Shown: one piece after another, positions 11,338-23,281 of the stretch
Position numbering within the stretch: the first letter of the stretch is position 1
Layout: every line of letters begins with the position of its first letter
Source: Limonium bicolor
Taxonomy: Eukaryota; Streptophyta; Magnoliopsida; Caryophyllales; Plumbaginaceae
Direction: 5' to 3'
DNA: 64,000 bases
Assembly (NCBI GenBank): GCA_023374045.1
Contig: CM041776.1
Location: 319,573,925-319,637,924, forward strand
Translations under genes and position numbers: made by a program
Notes under the pieces: model-generated
Databases searched by the model: none
Told to the model about the DNA's origin: nothing
The model's input: only the letters and a program-made list of their open reading frames with translations

Positions 11338-12582
11338 ATGTCCATTCTAGTTGTGAACTACAGGGGTTTGGGTGCTGCCGCTACGGTTCGCTAGATCAGG
11401 GATGTCCTACATCAACAAGCACCAAACTTTGTGTTCTTGACAGAGACCAAGCTGTCTTCTTTTGAGTTGCGCTCTTTTGCAAGCTTATGGTAAAATTACT
11501 ACTGGGTGGGAGGGGATAGTATTGGTAGAAAGGCTGGGGTTGCATTTTTTTGGTCTGTTAATCTTGATGTATCTGTGCTTAGTGTTTCTAGCCATCATGT
11601 TGATGTTGTAATAGGTGGTCTGGGAGGGAATCAATGGCGTTTTTCTGGCGTTATGGATGTCACTGATCAACAATAAATGGAAAACAGGGAATGTGATTCG
11701 ATTATAGATAGTGCAATGGCAAGGGAATGGGTGTTGGGGGGATTTTTAATGAAGTATTGTATCTGCATGGACATCAGGGCCGGGGACAACGCTCTTCTGC
11801 AGATATGAATGCCTTTTGAACTTGCTTACTAGACTGTGATCTCCATGACTTGGCTTTCAGGGGTTCAAAATTTACCTTCACAAATAAGAGCAGAGACAAT
11901 CGCAATACACGAAGTCGACTGGATCGTTTCATTTGCAACAGCTCATGGTTATCTCAGTTCCCAACGGCAACCAATTTTAATTTATCTTGGGGCCACTCAG
12001 ATCATAAGCCAATTAAGTTGGTACTCCATCCCACACATCGTCGTGGCCCAAAGCCATTTAGGTTCGAAAATTGTTGGGCACATCATCCCCAATGCAAGAC
12101 TCTGGTCCAATCATTGTGGAATTCTTCAGCTCTAGATTACTGTAAAAAAGTAAGTGTGGACAGCAGCTTAGAGTGTGGGGGAAGGAGACAAATCTGGGTT
12201 GAGAAAAGACTGCTTCATCAAACACGCCAGGAAATTGATTTAATCGCCACTGATATGCCATCCAAATGCAATATTGACTGATGGAATGAATTAAACTCTA
12301 TTTACGATTCTCTCCAGTTAAAAGAAGAAATTAAACTACAACAGCGTTCCAGACAACAATGGATGTCTTCGGGGGATCGTAACTCGGCCTTCTTTTATGC
12401 ACGATACAGAATGCGTACCAGACAGAAAAATATTAGCTCTTTATCCTCGGATACTCAGGCCCCACAATCATCTTGGGCAGGAATTGAGCAGGTTGCATGC
12501 CAACATTTCTAAACTTTGTTTGCTTCATCTAACCCGCAACAGGATCCTCATCTCCTGGCATGCATAGCTGACAGAGTTCTAG
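11338..12582 (+). pseudogene. LINE ORF2, endonuclease and linker part
   Basis: Begins M-S-I-L-V-V-N-Y-R-G-L-G, the standard start of plant L1 endonucleases (WNCRGLG type). It continues with 'FVFLTETKL', the catalytic Glu motif, and much later 'WGHSDHKPI', the conserved SDH motif, at about 11985-12010. The linker before the reverse transcriptase is present (SGDRNSAFFYARYR at about 12370). Several stops interrupt it, for example in the stretches at 11390, 11488 and 11675. The apurinic-type endonuclease would nick target DNA. The ORF stops at the LTR inserted at 12583 and resumes at 16888. Confidence 0.78.
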
Positions 12583-12644
12583 TGTAACACCCCTACCGCT
12601 AATACCGTCATTACCGTCCAATCTCCTTACACATCCAGATACAC

Positions 12645-12712
12645 GCAGCGGATACTTACATATATACAGTGGGTGATACAACGCCGTTAGTCACCCACGT
12701 GACTAACAAGGC
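12645..12712 (-). repeat. LTR stem-loop module plus CAGCGGA block
   Basis: On the plus strand: GCAGCGGAT (12645-12653), ACGCC, stem GTTAGTCAC (12686-12694), loop CCAC, stem GTGACTAAC (12699-12707), AAGGC. The stem is a perfect nine-pair hairpin and differs from the copy at 7509 by paired changes. Confidence 0.65.
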
Positions 12713-14380
12713 TACTACTACTACACACAGCATCGGTCTGATGGACCGGAATCCCGAGTACTACACATCTACAATTCATACTCCGTTTACCAATCCAATA
12801 TTACAATGCTCCATTCAACACTTTACTCCTTTACAATACCATACAATACAATATACATAACCGAGTTTACTAGGTTCCAAATACAAATACAATGCTTCTT
12901 CCAAGTTCCTATGTGCTCATTAAGAGTCTACATCTACCCATCCCTCACAACTACTTACTTCCTAAGTACAAGGGTGTGCCACTTAGTACACCTCTACATT
13001 CTACTTCTAACTATCCAAGTGTAGTCACCGGTCTCTTACCTTGACCACATCCGCTTCGGGTACCTGCACACTAAAAATGTTCCCCCTAGGGGGTCAGCTT
13101 TCGCTGCATATGATAACCGCATACCCCGCGTACTAGTGAGGGTACGCCGACCACTTGGTCGAATACATGCGATTGATTTCATTCAAACATACATGCATAC
13201 ATGCTCTTATACATAATATTACAATACATTGCGCAAGGAATACATACATACACCGTCAGTACACACTCTTCAATACATACATGGTAACCCATACAAGCCA
13301 TCAGATACATTCTTACCTTTCCGAGATCCGCAATACACAATACATATACAATACATACGCGATACATACACAATACACCATCCTTGTTAGCTCATGTTGG
13401 TCCACCGGGTTAATCGGGTGGAGATTACTCTTTTACTCGTTCACAGTACTTACGCACACATACTCATACTCATACATACTTACTTACTTACTCTTACTCA
13501 TGTTAAGTCGTCGGGACCTCCGGCCCGGGGACTACTCCGTCCCACCACCGGGATTTACTTGACTCACCAATCCGGGATGCTACCCATTTAAGGGGTTTGG
13601 GCCGCGGACCAGTTTAAGAGTCAGGAATCGGATCCAACCTCTTGTGTCTCCTCATCCTCACGCGTGGCCGAAGCTATATCGGACTTCTACTCATTCCAAT
13701 TTATTCCTTACTTATGTTAGGAGTTAGGTAGTTAGGAATTAGTAGAAGTCACACATCCAAGCCACATACACATGACATTGTTCATATACACATCCATACG
13801 CAATACAATACAATATACAAGTACACTACGAGATACAAATACACTTCATCATTATTCATATATTTCATGAATTATACAAACTAGTGTTCAAGACAGTAAA
13901 CATCGAGACAGCATAAGTCAAGCACAGGTAAGTGCAATATAGTCCGATTCATGCATTTATCTTATTTAGGTGATCAAATAAGCACACAAATCGGGGTAAC
14001 CAGATTAGGATACAGGGCATGAAGAAATCATACCTTTTTACCGGAATTTACTTTACCGGGTGCTCCCTTGTTCCTTAGGTTCCTCTTGTTCCTTGATTCT
14101 TATCCACGAACCAATGACTACATGTCAAATGGTTCAATTAATACTAAGCATTACAATACACACATTCCTATTACTCTCGTACTTACCCCGTTGTCCCGTT
14201 GTTTCGGTTTAACTTAATGTTCTTACACTTACAGTTTTCTAACTTACTTCTTCAACTTGCTTATACCTTTAATGACCCTTAAACAACATGAATTAAGTGC
14301 TAATTATCTTATACTATCATTACCATTCATTACCTTTCCTTAAAAGCCATTTAATAAGCTTAATTTTACAATTTTTGGTT

Positions 14381-14707
14381 GGTCAGGGACCTTGTCCGGG
14401 TCTTAAGTCCCGGACCAACATGTGGTCATACTCCTCGGCCTATTTTCAATTATGGTCCGGGACCTTATACATAAGGTAAGTCCCGACCCAAGGCTCTGTA
14501 ATCTCTCGAACAAAATTTTAATTTGGTCCGGGTCCTTGCACATAAGTCGAGTCCCGGACCCATACTTATTGAAACTCTCGGCCTATTTTGATGGGGTGGT
14601 CCAGGTCCTTGTATGGGACTTAAGTCCCGGACCACCCTCTATCATCAACCCTCGGTCTGTTTTTATATGCTGGTCCGGGACTTAGTCCTGGACTTAAGTC
14701 CCGGACC
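14381..14707. repeat. Tandem hairpin array, TCCGGGAC type
   Basis: Five units begin at 14381, 14453, 14524, 14597 and 14672 (period 71-75). Each pairs GGTCCGGGAC-like and GTCCCGGACC-like arms, and spacers contain 'ctcggcctatttt'. It matches the three-unit array at 5615-5795 in the sister LTR, so unit number has changed between copies. Confidence 0.8.
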
Positions 14708-16887
14708 CTGCTAAACTTTCTACAGATTTTAAGTTTTCAAAATCTGTTACAATCCAAACTTTGCCTAATTAATTTCCCATTGTTCCTACACTTAATCCCA
14801 CATGTTTAAGCACCTAATTAAGCTCCTAAACATGCTCAAATCCATTACCAACTCATTACTCCTTTTCATACTAATTCACACACCAATTCTCCACACTTTC
14901 CTTTCAACACTTACACAAATCCTTCCTAGTTTTTGTTTGCTACAGAGTTTAGTTCCTACTTCCCCCATGCATATTCTCATCTCCTAATGCCATTTCCAAG
15001 GCCCACAATGCATTGCCTTACCTCTTCAAGTTCAACACTCTTTTTACTAGGTCTTGCACATAAGTTCTCCTAGTTTCTCCAACACATTTCAACAACTCTT
15101 GCTACAGATTTTTACCTTCTTATTTCTCATACTACAACTACCATTCCATAATTACCAAGCATCTCTATTAACTCCAATACACACCTTGGTTCTCCATTCA
15201 CCAAGTCATCCATAAATGCACATATTCCTACCAAAATTTTGCCATAGTTTACCTACAATTCTAACTTCTCCACATACACACTTTTTCATCAAATTCATTC
15301 CTAATCTAGCCACACCCATACAAGGGTCCTACCAGCAATCAATACAATACAAATCCATCTCAATACATCAATACTCCATCAATCATCAATACCAATACTC
15401 ATACACACTATACTCGGCTCTAAGGCCTACAATTTACTTACTAGTTCCCAAATACTCAAAACTTCACAAACTTCAATACTAATACAATAGTTTAGGTTCT
15501 TTTATTAGCTTACCCATTCCCATTACACTAATGCATTTGAATTCAACACCAAGAAGAAGCTCTTACCTTAAGCTCTTATTTCTTCTTTTCTTTTTCCCAT
15601 TTTCTCTCCTTCTCTCCTTCTTGCACAAATCGGCTACATGGGGAATGGAGTTGCAAAACTCCATTCCCATCACCCAATACACACAAAATAAGTGCAATTA
15701 ACATACTAACCCTTATATCAACACTATTGCATTGAAGTGCTTAAAACACAAATTCTAGGGTTTACCTTTTTGAAGCTTTTAAGAGGGGTTTTAGCCCTGG
15801 TTCAAGAAGGTGTTCTCACCACCATTGGAAGGTTGGAATGATGCTCAAAAGAGAGAGAAAATAGAGCATTACAAAGGGCATAAAATCGGTTTAAAAGGAG
15901 ATGGTGAAAACATGAGTTTTTCATGTAGATTTTTACCTCAATGGAGAGAGGAGACTCCAAGCTTTACTTTGGTACCATTTTCTCTTGAATGGGGAAAACC
16001 CATGGAGATGAAGTTCTTCCTTTTTGAATTTTGAAAAGATAGAATTGTAGAGAATGATGAGGGGAGTTCAAATATATAATTTGTTTTTGATTTGGAGCTT
16101 AAATAAAGCTTGGGCAAGCTTGAGAAGGTGAGCTGCCATGGTTGTTTCTTTGGAGCTTCAAAAATCGCCCAGCAGAGGAAGAAGAAAGGGAATCGGCTGG
16201 GAGAGAGGAGAGCTCACGCGAGAGAGAGGGAAGAAATGTGAGGTGAGAGAATTTTTCTTACTTTTGTACTTTTCTTCTACTTTTTGCTTTTTGCTTTAAT
16301 TATTAGTTAGTTGTGTGTGTGAGAGAGAGAGAGGTTAATTAATCCCTAAAAACCGGCCCACTATATTACTACTAGTTGGAGCGTTTTTCGTCTTTTACAG
16401 AAAACGCTCATTAATTTACCCGTTTCGGTACTATTCACTAACCGGGCCCGTTTCCCGGAATTTTCTCGTTTAATTATTTTTATTGGTTATTAAGCTTCCA
16501 TATACGCTTAATAATTATTATTTAATGATTCTTAATTTTTTTTACGGGTCTGTTTGACCACTTAAAGTCACGCTTTCGGGTTTTCTCGAAAAACGTGCGC
16601 TAAAGCTCTATTAGCGTTTTAATGTATGATTTGGATCCGTTTTCTTCGGGAGTTGTTCCCATATATTATTTAGACTTAATTAAGCCTTTAGAATCCTTAT
16701 AATACGCTAACCGGGGTCTCATACCTCCTATGGTTATTTAACGCTTATTTAGTGTTTTTGCTTTTTAAGCGTTTCTTTATTTCTTTTGGATTTATTTTTC
16801 TCACCAATATTACTTCTTAAGCGTCATTAGGCTCTTAAATACAGATCAGGATAATTTAATCGCTATATTTAAATTCGGGGTATTTCA

Positions 16888-18200
16888 AAGTCTTCATCGG
16901 GCTATGGGGCAACCTTACACCAGAGAGGAGGTAATTAAGGCGTATAACCAAATGCATCTAGGAAAAGGCTCCTGGGCCTGATGGAATTAATGGCACTTTG
17001 CTTCGTACTTTTTGGCCCCTTATCAGTGAGGATTTTTTGCAAACTTGTTTATCTTTTCTCAACACCAACTTTCTCCCCCCATCTTTGAATGACACTCATA
17101 TTGTTCTTATACCCAAGTCACCTAGGGCTGTTTCAATCACGAACTTCAGACCAATCTCCTTGTGTAATACTATATATCGGGTAATCTCCAAGGTACTTGT
17201 CAACAGGGTTGCTGATGTTCTCCCTTGTGTTATCTCCAACAACCAAGCAGTGTTTGTCCATAACAGGTTGATTTCTGATCAAATTATGCTGTCACACGAG
17301 ATTCTACACACCATGCATCGATCACGAGATAAGACCAAGGGTCATTTGGCTTACAAAGTAGATATGTCGAAGGCTTTTGACCGTTTAGAATGGAGTTTTG
17401 TTTTGGATGTCCTTACAAGCATGGGCTTTCACACCTCTTGGATATCACTAGTTCGACGATGCATAACTACAGTCCGCACTGCTGTCCTTATTAACGGCTA
17501 CCCAGGCCATTATTTTGAGCACAAGCGTGGTCTTCGTCAAGGGGATCCACTATCACCCATCTTGTTTATTATATGTATGGAGGCCTTATCGTCAGCTCTC
17601 AAACTTGCCACTGATGTTGGCTTTTATCGGGCTTTCTGCATCCCTGGCCTCGATACACTAATATCCAACTTGCTTTTGCTGATGACATTGTAATTTTGGG
17701 GGAAGAAACTGCCTCTAATGCAGAAGCCCTGGCCTCCATTTTGCAAGACTTCAAAGCAGCTCGGGGCAATGTATCAATACCAACAAATCTGCAGTAATGT
17801 TTTCCTCTGGCTTACAGCACTCATTGAAAGCGGCAGTAGCTGCTAAACTTTAGGCACATCAGACAACGGATCTAGGGTATATCTTGGCTTCCCAAGTAAT
17901 ATTGGTAAGAAAAAGTGCTCAGTTTTCAACTATATAAAGGATAGAGTTGCAAAGCGCATACAAAGCTGGTCCAAACAAGTTTCCCATATGGTATAGAACA
18001 CTACTGGTTAAGGCTGTCCTTCAAGCAATTCCCTCGTATGCTATGTCCATTATTCTTCTTCCACGATTGCTACTTAAGCAAATTCAACAAATGATTAATA
18101 ACTTTTGGTGGGGAGGACAGGCATTCAACAGCTATTCACTGGACAAAATGGTCCACACTATGCCAAGATCGAGGTTTTGGGGGCATGGGTTTTAGGGTTC
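16888..18200 (+). pseudogene. LINE ORF2, reverse transcriptase part
   Basis: Resumes after the solo LTR with 'GQPYTREEVIKAYNQMH'. The longest open piece is 16998-17693: VLIPKS, NFRPISLCN, NQAVFVHNRLISDQI, KVDMSKAFDRLEW and GLRQGDPLSPILF, all signature blocks of plant L1 reverse transcriptase. The catalytic FADD box is present at about 17670-17690 but in another frame, so a frameshift precedes it. The thumb-like region (LVKAVLQAIPSYAMS and NFWWG, 17947-18120) is again open. This enzyme would copy LINE RNA at the nicked target. Clearly dead here. Confidence 0.85.
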
Positions 18201-19000
18201 TGCATAGTTTTAATAGAGCACTCTTAGCAAAGCAGTTTTGGCGTATCCTTACTGAACCTCACACTTTGCTCTCAAGTTTTTACCATGTAAAATATGTGCG
18301 AGGCTCTAGCTGGTTGACAGTGCAGCCAGATTATGCATCTAGTCCGATTTGGAGGGCTCTTCTTAGTGTGCGTGACATAGTAGAGTATGGGGGTAGACGG
18401 GCAATTGTCAATGGTAAGGACACCAAGATTACGGATCGCTGGCTCACTTCCAAGCCAGGAGGAAGCTCTTTCCTTGGCGTCTTCCACCTCTTGTCTACCA
18501 ATGCTCCTTAGTTGCGACTCTTATCACAACCGATCACAGATGGAATAATAATTTGTTGCAACAGTGGTGCGATGAGTCTGATATTGCGCATGTTCTTGCG
18601 ATATCTTTAGCACCCCCAGAGTCGGATATGTTGCATTCCGCTGACTATTGGTATTGGGGACTCTCAAAATCCGGCGAATATTCAGTATCATCTGCTTATA
18701 TAACCGCAATGACTTTGAAGAATGCCTCAACTCCTTGTACTTCACAACATGTTTCCAACTCCAAGGTGTTCAAAACAATATGGGGCCTCGACATCCCAGC
18801 GCAAATGAAGCTGTCTGGTTGGAAGATTCTTATTACTAAGATTGCTTGCAAAACTGTTATCAAAGACAAATTAAGATTGATATACCAACAGGGTGCCTCT
18901 TTTGTAGTTCAAACAAAACCATGTTGCATGCCTTATACAGTTGTCCAAGTGTTAAGCCTCTCTGGTGAGAGCTTGGTTTTAAATTGCCCGGTGGCATTCA
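18185..19000 (+). pseudogene. LINE ORF2, zinc-binding (zf-RVT) region
   Basis: 18185-18511 reads GFRVLHSFNRALLAKQFWRI through 'SPIWRALLSVRDIV', the usual bridge after plant L1 reverse transcriptases. 18553-19000 carries SGEYSVSSAY and 'KVFKTIWGLDIPAQMKLSGWKI', which resemble the zf-RVT domain, but the expected Cys/His cluster is scrambled by a frameshift near 18870. Part of the same dead ORF2. Confidence 0.7.
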
Positions 19001-19238
19001 TACAGACCACGGTTTACAACATTGGCTGTTTCAGTTCATCTTGGAGCAACCCAAATTTAAGGTGGCCATGTATCTCTGCTTTCTCTGGAAAATATGGTTC
19101 GTGTGTTGTCAAGCTACACATGGTCATGTGCATAGTTTTGATCAAGGGTGGTGTCAAGCTGATAGTTTTCTCTAGCTCTCTATGTCCATCCACCACTCTG
19201 GAGCACAGGTCCTGCAACAACACCGGACCCAACATCCC

Positions 19239-19694
19239 TTGATGCCGGAGTTTTTCACTAATGCTAGCATAGATTCACACGAAAGGGTGGGCATGGCTTG
19301 GGTTGCACATTCACAGACTCAACTTCTTTCGGTTGGAAGTGCTTCAATTCAAGGGCAAGTTCTCATTGCTGATGCGGAGGCCTCGGCGATTGAATTGGCA
19401 TTGCATGGGGCATGTGCATCAGGAATTACCACTCTCGGAGTGTTGTCTGATTGTAAGTCGGTAATACAATATTTGCAAACGGGTGGTTCTTCATCACTGT
19501 TACCGACCACAACAGCAGTATTGGATAGAATCATGGCAGATTTAGGAAGGTTTCATGACGTTTCATGGTTCTATATTTCTAGGGATGACAATATCTCAGC
19601 GCATAGTTTAGCTAACCATGTCCGGTGTATGCAACTCACGGGTTCATGGACTCTGGAGACCATTCCGAAAATTATACTGAAACTTGTTTCTTAA
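19239..19694 (+). pseudogene. LINE ORF2, C-terminal RNase H domain (active site altered)
   Basis: Open frame M-P-E-F-F-T-N-A-S to the stop at 19692. It aligns with the RVT_3-type RNase H at the end of plant L1 ORF2. Of the four catalytic acids, the first Asp is replaced (TNA where TDA is usual) and the last is replaced by His (NISAHSLA where xxADxLA is usual). The Glu (ADAEASAIE) and middle Asp (SDCKSV) remain. The domain is intact in length but almost certainly inactive. Compare the fragment at 59201-59735, where all four acids are kept. Confidence 0.75.
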
Positions 19695-19715
19695 TGACTA
19701 CTCTTTTCCTTTTTC

Positions 19716-19738
19716 AAAAAAAAACTTCTATACGAAAA
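19716..19738 (+). repeat. Target-site duplication of the LINE, right copy
   Basis: Identical over 23 bp to 9818-9840; it directly follows the LINE 3' end. Confidence 0.9.
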
Positions 19739-19850
19739 CAAAACCACTTGAAGTAAGTGCATTAAATAAGAATTATTCTCTCTTTTTTGCCGCTACTACT
19801 AAAAAGGTGCAAGAGTGTCCTCAAGACGCTGATAGTAATTTGGAAATTGT
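19739..19850 (+). repeat. Duplicated promoter segment, copy 1, left half
   Basis: From 'ccacttgaagtaagtgcatt' to 'tggaaattgt' this matches 61990-62101 at roughly 85-90% by eye. The match stops at 19850, where a CACTA-like end begins, and resumes at 60412. This is the left half of the copy that has been split by 40.5 kb of TEs. Confidence 0.75.
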
Positions 19851-20105
19851 CACTAGAAAAAAATACAACTGAGGCATCAAATATAAAGCGCTTTTACAAA
19901 TAAACGCTGCAAAATGTCATATTTGAGGCGGTTAGTGATTACAACCGCTGTAGAAGTTAATGCTGGGGTGTTTTTTGAGACGTTTGTTAAATCCAAACGC
20001 CTCAAAATATGAATAAAATTTACAACTGCAGCGGTTCAAGTGATAAGCGTCTCGAAAAAACCCTATATTAAGGCGTTTTTAATTCTAAACGCCTTTAAAA
20101 GCTTA
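19851..20105 (+). mobile_element. CACTA-like transposon end with subterminal repeats
   Basis: Begins CACTAGAAAAAAATAC, a standard CACTA terminus, directly at the break in the duplicated promoter segment. The next 230 bp hold many short words in both orientations (gaggcg, aaacgcc, agcggtt, aaccgct), typical of CACTA subterminal regions. I could not find a matching right end in the window, so the size is unknown. Confidence 0.6.
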
Positions 20106-20950
20106 AGATAAAAAAAAAATACTCTTTCTAACTACTCCAAATAAGGAATCATATACTCATGTACCCGAATATAGATAATATTAAGGGGTTACAATTATCC
20201 CTGAATGATTCTAGACTGAATTGTAGCCATTAGATCAAACTAAATTAAAATAGAGGGTCCACATTAAAATTGGTACTAATTTTAGAAGACAAAAAACTGA
20301 TTTGGTATATTTTGTGGGATTTGTGGTTTTGAATACCAAACAAATTCACACAATTCAGAATTATTCCCCTCCCCCCCCCCCCCCGCGTCATTCGTTTTCT
20401 CGGCCTTACTCCATTCTTCCTCTGACGAAGCACCTCTCATGTTGGTTTCTACTGATTTCTCACCATGGACTTGCGAACGAGGCACCTCTCAGGTTTGCCT
20501 TTCTCACAATTCTTATTTGAAACCCTATCCGACGAGACTGGAACACATATTCGGTACCGAGATGAACAAGAACATAGTTTTGCTGCAGTGACTGTTTCAG
20601 TTCTACTTGTGGCTGCGCCTCCATTAATTCAGTCCTGTGTCTGCGCCTTGTATGAATAATAAAAGAACAAACTTGTACCTTAAACCCAAATTTATGTCAC
20701 ACAACCACCCTAGATTCGATTGGTCTCTATTGATGCTAGTGTTGTGTTTGCATCGCTGTAGGGTTCAAGGAACAAAGTTTGATGTGCTTCTGTTTGGTAT
20801 CTTCTGTCGCTACTTCTGAAGTCATCGAATGCTGTCGAGACAAACAAAGAACAGAGCTTGGCGCTTTTGTTTGGTATCTTTTGTCGCATCTTCTGAAGCC
20901 ATCGATCATTACCGAGATGAACAATGAACAAAGTTTGTTGCACTTCTGTT
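20106..20950. other. Unclassified DNA with ~93-bp tandem repeats
   Basis: AT-rich DNA, a 14-C run (20371-20384), then two near copies of a ~93-bp unit at about 20772 and 20865 ('cttctgtttggtatcttctg', 'catcttctgaagccatcg'). A third copy is cut by the Copia element and continues at 26196. Short open frames (20302-20819) are not recognisable. It may be internal sequence of the CACTA-like element; unproven. Confidence 0.45.
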
Positions 20951-21191
20951 TGTCAAATTGAGCTATGCCGATGAAGAGAACAGAGGCGGAGTGAAGAAGG
21001 AATACGAGTGTTATTGAGAGAAGAATGTATTACAGAGATTGACCTAACTCTCTAGAGAGAAAGAGAGAGTTAGAATCTGTACAGTAAGTGTATATTGATA
21101 TCGAGTGAGAGAGGGGCGAGCTTATATACTACAGAACCTATATTATACTATGTAATACAGATGTGTAATATAATACATATATGCTCTAATA
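20951..21191 (-). repeat. Copia 3' LTR
   Basis: 241 bp, preceded in element sense by the polypurine tract CTTGAAGAGGGG (about 21192-21203). Near-identical to 25955-26195. Confidence 0.95.
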
Positions 21192-21198
21192 CCCCTCT

Positions 21199-21975
21199 TC
21201 AAGACCTAGTTTGTTTGTCAAACTGAGTCTTGTTGTGCGTAGTAGACATGCCCATTTGAGGGAGAATGTGTTTGTAAGTCCTTCCAGTTAGAGATTTAGT
21301 CAGAACATCCGCCAACTGTCTGGTGCTTGGGATGTGTTGAACTTGTATCAAACCACCTTGTATCTGATCACGAACGAAATGACAGTCCAGCTCAACATGT
21401 TTCGTTCTCTCATGTGAAACTGGATTTCTAGCGATATGAATGGCAGCTAGGTTGTCACACTTCAACGGAATGGGGCTGATGTTCTGTATCTCTAATTCAT
21501 TCAGAAGGCGGGTGAGCCAGCTTAGCTCCGTCGTTACTTGTCTCATGGCTCTGTATTCAGCTTCTGCTGAGGAGAGAGCAACAGAAACTTGCTTCTTGGA
21601 TTTCCAGCTCAGAGGACAGCCTCCCAAGAGGATGAAATAACCTGAAACAGATTTCCGTGTTATGGGGCATGAAGCCCAATCAGAATCACAAAATGCTAAT
21701 AGAGAAAGATTATCATTTTTATTGAAACAGAGACCGAAACCCAGGGTTCCTCTGATATAGGATAAAACATGATAGGCAGCATCCAAGTGATTTGTGGTAG
21801 GGTTTTGACAGAATTGACTCAAAAATTGCACACTGAAACATAAGTCAGGACGAGTATTAGTGAGGAAGATTAACTTCCCTATTAAGCGCCTGTAAACTGT
21901 TGGATCCTCAAGATGTGTTCCAGTATCTTTGTCCAGCTTCTGGTTTGGCTGAAGTGGTGAGACCATGTCCTGCAA
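21199..21975 (-). pseudogene. Copia RNase H domain
   Basis: A 258-codon open piece. It contains YRRLIGKLIFLTNTRPDL, the connection region typical of plant Copia, then CDSDWASCP (first catalytic Asp), SSAEAEYRAM (Glu), KCDNLAAIHIA (Asp), KHVELDCHFVRD, and QLADVLTKSL (last Asp). All catalytic positions are kept. The enzyme would remove RNA from the RNA-DNA hybrid during reverse transcription. The frame is not continuous with the reverse transcriptase piece upstream, so it is marked as broken, although this part itself is intact to its stop. Confidence 0.88.
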
Positions 21976-22912
21976 TCCTCCATGTTGTATTCTGAGAGAA
22001 TCTGTCTAGCATACTTTTGCTGAGTCACAATAAGATTGTTAGCAGATTCAATAAACTCCATGCCAAGAAAATATGATAGCCTGCCCAAATCTTTGATTTT
22101 AAATTTTTGGTGCAGTTTCTGTTTCACATTTTTTTTTCAGTGTTACAGTTTCCTGTTATAACAATGTCATCCACATATACACCAATGAAGGTGTATTGTT
22201 TGTTTATTTTCTTTGTGAATAAAGAATAGTCATTTCTTGACTGCTGATATCCTAGATCTTTTAGGAAAGTTCCAAGCTTATCATACCATTGCCTTGAGGC
22301 CTGCTTAAGGCCATACAAAGACTTGTTTAACTTGAAAACTTTATTCCCACCAGAAACAGATAACCCTTGTGGAATTTTCATATAGACATCTTCCTTCAAA
22401 TCACCATGAAGGAAGGTGTTATTAACATCCAATTGGTCAATAGTCCATCCCTTTTTAATGGCAGTGATAACTAAGGCTCTAATTGTTGTGAGTTTCACAA
22501 CTGGAGAAAAAGTTTCTTCATAGTCGAAACCATACCTCTGTGTGAAACCTCTAACAACAAGTCGAGCCTTAAATCTCTCAAGACTTCCATCTGCTTTAAG
22601 TTTAGTTTTATAGACCCACTTGCATGTGATGGGTCTTTTCCCTTTGGGAAGATCGACTATGGACCAGGTTTCATTGTCTTTGAGAGCTTGAAACTCTTGT
22701 TTCATGGCTTCTCTCCACCTAGGATCTTTATTGGCTTGTTCAAAGTTGGTGGGTTCTGTCAGAGTTTGGGTTTGATCAAGGATTTTTGCTGAACAGAGGG
22801 AAAGAGAAAGAGAAGTGATGGTGTTTTTGGGAAGAATATTAGTGAGGCTACTGGTAAGGAGGGAGTTAGAGGATAAGAGATGAGAAGATCTGTCATGAAG
22901 TCTTTGGGTCAA
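21882..22912 (-). pseudogene. Copia reverse transcriptase
   Basis: Open from 22912 to 22124: FEQANKDPRWREAMKQEF, NETWSIVDLPKGKRPI, KWVYKTKLKADGS, DYEETFSPVVK, QLDVNNTFLHGDL, LYGLKQASRQWY and the catalytic YVDDIVITG. The frame breaks at a run of nine T at about 22128-22136 (A in the coding strand) and continues at 22127-21882 with KDLGRLSYFLGMEF and QQKYARQIL. All landmark motifs of a plant Copia reverse transcriptase are present. The break at a long homopolymer could be a sequencing error. Confidence 0.9.
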
Positions 22913-23281
22913 GATTTCAGAAAAAATATCCTCGTTTTTATTTTTAAAGGTGCAGACATAATCTTGTAATTTCAGAGGAGGTCTATGAGTTCTACTGGAT
23001 CTTCTGAGATGAGGATTAGTATCAGTCGTGAAAGAATCTACATTTTCAATTTGATATGTAGACTGTAAGAGATTTTCCTCTAAGTTCTGGTCTGTTTCTG
23101 GAGACTGTAAAATATTTTCCTCTTAGTTTTGATCTGTTTCAAGAGTATGCTGACTATCTTGATGGATTGGATTTTCACTAGCTGGGTTGTTTTCTTCACT
23201 GTTACAAGTAACATGTGAGTTTTGTTTGTTTCCTGATGTGTCCTCTTCTAGATTGTGGAGTTTCTTGGAAGGGACAGTAAT
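22913..23281 (-). pseudogene. Copia linker between integrase and reverse transcriptase
   Basis: Acidic, low-complexity linker (ETDQNLEENLLQ-type) followed by 'RRSSRTHRPPLKLQDYV', the usual entry into Copia reverse transcriptase. Two near copies of a ~60-bp unit lie in tandem (about 23050-23160). One has an in-frame TAA where the other has a Leu codon. Confidence 0.6.

Larger units (their letters stand above)
12583..16887 (-). mobile_element. 4.3-kb solo LTR inside the LINE
   Basis: 4,305 bp, TGAAATACCCC to GGGGTGTTACA in minus-strand sense, with no internal region, primer site or polypurine tract. It is the same family and nearly the same length as 3307-7627, inserted in opposite orientation. 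It has a five-unit hairpin array (14381-14707) and the stem-loop module (12645-12712). The five bases on each side (TCTAG and AAGTC) do not match, so its TSD has decayed or the recombined ends came from two elements. The surrounding LINE frame joins sensibly across it. The open frames inside (e.g. 13155-13562) are low-complexity. Confidence 0.8.
9841..19715 (+). mobile_element. L1-type LINE, decayed, split by a solo LTR
   Basis: Bounded by a perfect 23-bp direct repeat. Without the 4,305-bp LTR inside, it is about 5.57 kb, a normal full length for a plant L1. Order: leader, ORF1 (gag-like with zinc knuckle), ORF2 with endonuclease, reverse transcriptase, zinc-binding region and RNase H, short 3' end, A run. 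All frames carry stops or shifts. It sits in a copy of the promoter segment duplicated at 61981-62301. Confidence 0.88.

Noticed and set aside
13155..13562. 135-codon open frame in the 12583 LTR
   Set aside because: Low-complexity, derived from 'atacata/acacat' repeats; not conserved in the sister LTR at 3307.
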